Positions 63,019 to 64,000 of a stretch of 64,000 nt of DNA are shown one piece after another. Made by a program: the position numbers and the translations under genes. This DNA is from Streptomyces sp. NBC_00414 (lineage in GTDB: Bacteria; Actinomycetota; Actinomycetes; Streptomycetales; Streptomycetaceae). The stretch is from positions 1,178,001 to 1,242,000 of the forward strand of contig NZ_CP107935.1 of the NCBI RefSeq assembly GCF_036038375.1, in the 5' to 3' direction. Positions within the stretch are counted from its first letter, which is position 1. Each line of letters starts with the position of its first letter. The notes below the pieces were generated by a model. The model searched no databases, was not told the origin of the DNA, and saw nothing but the letters and a program-made list of their open reading frames with translations.

Positions 63019-64000
63019 CTAGTGCTCGCCGTTCCCCTGGAGACGCTCCAGGTCGCCGGGGCGTACCTGGATGACGAGCAGTGCCACCAGGGCCGCCGCG
63101 ACGGCGAAGATCGCTGCGACGACGAAGGCGCTCGAAATGCCCGACGTCAGCACCTGGTCGCTCCACGGAGACGGGAGTTCGCCGGTCCTGCGGAACTGGA
63201 GGCGCTGGGCGGGGGTCGCCTCCGCCATGAACTCGCGGACCTGGTCGGTGGCCTCGTTGCGACTGGCCGTGCCGAAGACGGTGACCAGTACGGACAGTCC
63301 GAGCGAACCGCCCACCTGCTGGGTGGCGTTGAGGATTCCGGAGGCCGCTCCCGCTTCCTGGGGCGCCACGCCCGACACCGCCATCAGCGTCAGCGACACG
63401 AAGTTCAGCCCCATGCCGAAGCCGAAGACCAGCATCGGTCCGAGGATGCTGCCCGCGTACGTGCTGTCGACCTCGGTCAGGGTCAGCCAGGCGAGTCCGA
63501 CGGCCGACAGGATCGCGCCCACCGTCATGAACGGCTTGGGACCCCATCTGGGCAGCAGTTGCGAGGCGATTCCGGCGCCCAACGCGATGATGGCGCTGAT
63601 CGGCAGGAAGGCGAGGCCGGCCCGCAGCGGGCTGAAGCCGAGGACGTTCTGCACGAAGAGCGTCAGGAAGAAGAACATGCCGAACATCGCCGCGGCCAGG
63701 CTCAGCATGATCGCGTAGACGCCGGCGCGGTTGCGGTCGCGGAACATCCACAGCGGGGTGATGGGCTGCTTCGACCGGCTCTCGACGAAGATGAACGCGG
63801 CGAGGAACACGACAGCCGCGATGAAGGCCCCGACGGTCAGCCCGTCGCTCCAGCCCTCCTCGGAGGCGCGGATGAACCCGTAGACGAGCAGCACCATGCC
63901 GATGGTGGAGGTGAGCGCGCCGAGGATGTCGAAGTGGCCCGGCATCCGTTCGGACTCCCGGATGTAGCGGGGCGTCGCGAGCGCGATCAGCAGGCCGATG
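63019..64000 (-). CDS. MFS permease (DHA2/EmrB type), N-terminus outside window
   Basis: C-terminal ~325 residues of a 14-helix drug:H+ antiporter, with family segments such as PLWMFRDRNRAGVYAIML, RAGLAFLPISAIIALGAGI and GFGMGLNFVSLTLMAVSG. The stop codon is at 63019-63021; the start lies beyond 64000. No regulator is visible here. Confidence 0.9.
   Translation of the reverse strand, partial: IGLLIALATPRYIRESERMPGHFDILGALTSTIGMVLLVYGFIRASEEGWSDGLTVGAFIAAVVFLAAFIFVESRSKQPITPLWMFRDRNRAGVYAIMLSLAAAMFGMFFFLTLFVQNVLGFSPLRAGLAFLPISAIIALGAGIASQLLPRWGPKPFMTVGAILSAVGLAWLTLTEVDSTYAGSILGPMLVFGFGMGLNFVSLTLMAVSGVAPQEAGAASGILNATQQVGGSLGLSVLVTVFGTASRNEATDQVREFMAEATPAQRLQFRRTGELPSPWSDQVLTSGISSAFVVAAIFAVAAALVALLVIQVRPGDLERLQGNGEH

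Overview
The window is actinobacterial and almost certainly from a Streptomyces chromosome. The DNA is very G+C-rich with third-position bias, and many starts are GTG or TTG. It carries typical Streptomyces families: a WhiB-like Fe-S protein, a DUF397/XRE pair, GAF-ANTAR, SpoIIE phosphatase, a sigma-B/F-type sigma factor, a MalT-like LAL regulator, an LAETG sortase-sorted surface protein, Tat-exported oxidases and a GH5 mannanase. No rRNA, tRNA, CRISPR array, IS element or phage module was recognised. Both outermost genes are cut by the window: a DEAD-box helicase at the left and an MFS permease at the right.

Layout. 0-2 kb: DEAD-box RNA helicase and a cold-shock protein, both leftward, with a hairpin that would mask the helicase ribosome-binding site. 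2-6 kb: an oxidoreductase/CMD pair and a Tat-exported cholesterol oxidase. 6-10.8 kb: PucR-type regulator, BrkB-like permease, threonine aldolase and TetR regulator. 10.9-14.4 kb: a tightly overlapping ABC exporter plus two-component operon. 14.6-15.8 kb: secreted beta-propeller protein. 15.9-30.8 kb: a stress-type block (DUF7144, SHOCT, HdeD, DUF2252, small membrane proteins, LAL regulator, GH15 trehalase-like enzyme, orphan lipoprotein, CsbD, RsbW-like ATPase, hemerythrin). Five intergenic copies of one palindrome, TCACCC-N5-GGGTGA, lie in its 16.8-26.8 kb part. 31-39 kb: WhiB-like protein, GAF-ANTAR, a less G+C-rich island with a 45-aa membrane protein, DUF397 and XRE/DUF5753 regulator, then phospholipase D, sigma factor, a GvpU-like protein and an acyltransferase-fold protein.

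39-51 kb: a histone-H1-like coiled-coil/AK-rich/winged-helix protein; a CebR-box-controlled mannanase; a cobalamin riboswitch driving cbiMNQO cobalt uptake; a Ser/Thr kinase; an acetyltransferase resembling the C-terminal domain of O-GlcNAcase, with its own CebR-like box; and a Tat-exported 3-ketosteroid dehydrogenase-like flavoprotein divergent from a CGNR regulator with a leaderless promoter. 51-56 kb: a leftward cluster of ImmA/IrrE protease, two paralogous MAB_1171c-type membrane proteins and an FAD monooxygenase. 57-64 kb: DUF1996 surface protein, DUF6296-like protein, a 45-bp tandem repeat, a five-module SpoIIE phosphatase and an MFS permease.

How the parts relate: the cholesterol oxidase and KstD-like enzyme would act in sequence on sterols outside the membrane. 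The sigma factor, RsbW-like ATPase and SpoIIE phosphatase are the usual parts of partner-switching stress control, though no anti-anti-sigma gene is present. The least described features are the shared palindrome of the stress block, the helicase-leader hairpin and the ImmA/MAB_1171c/flavoprotein cluster.
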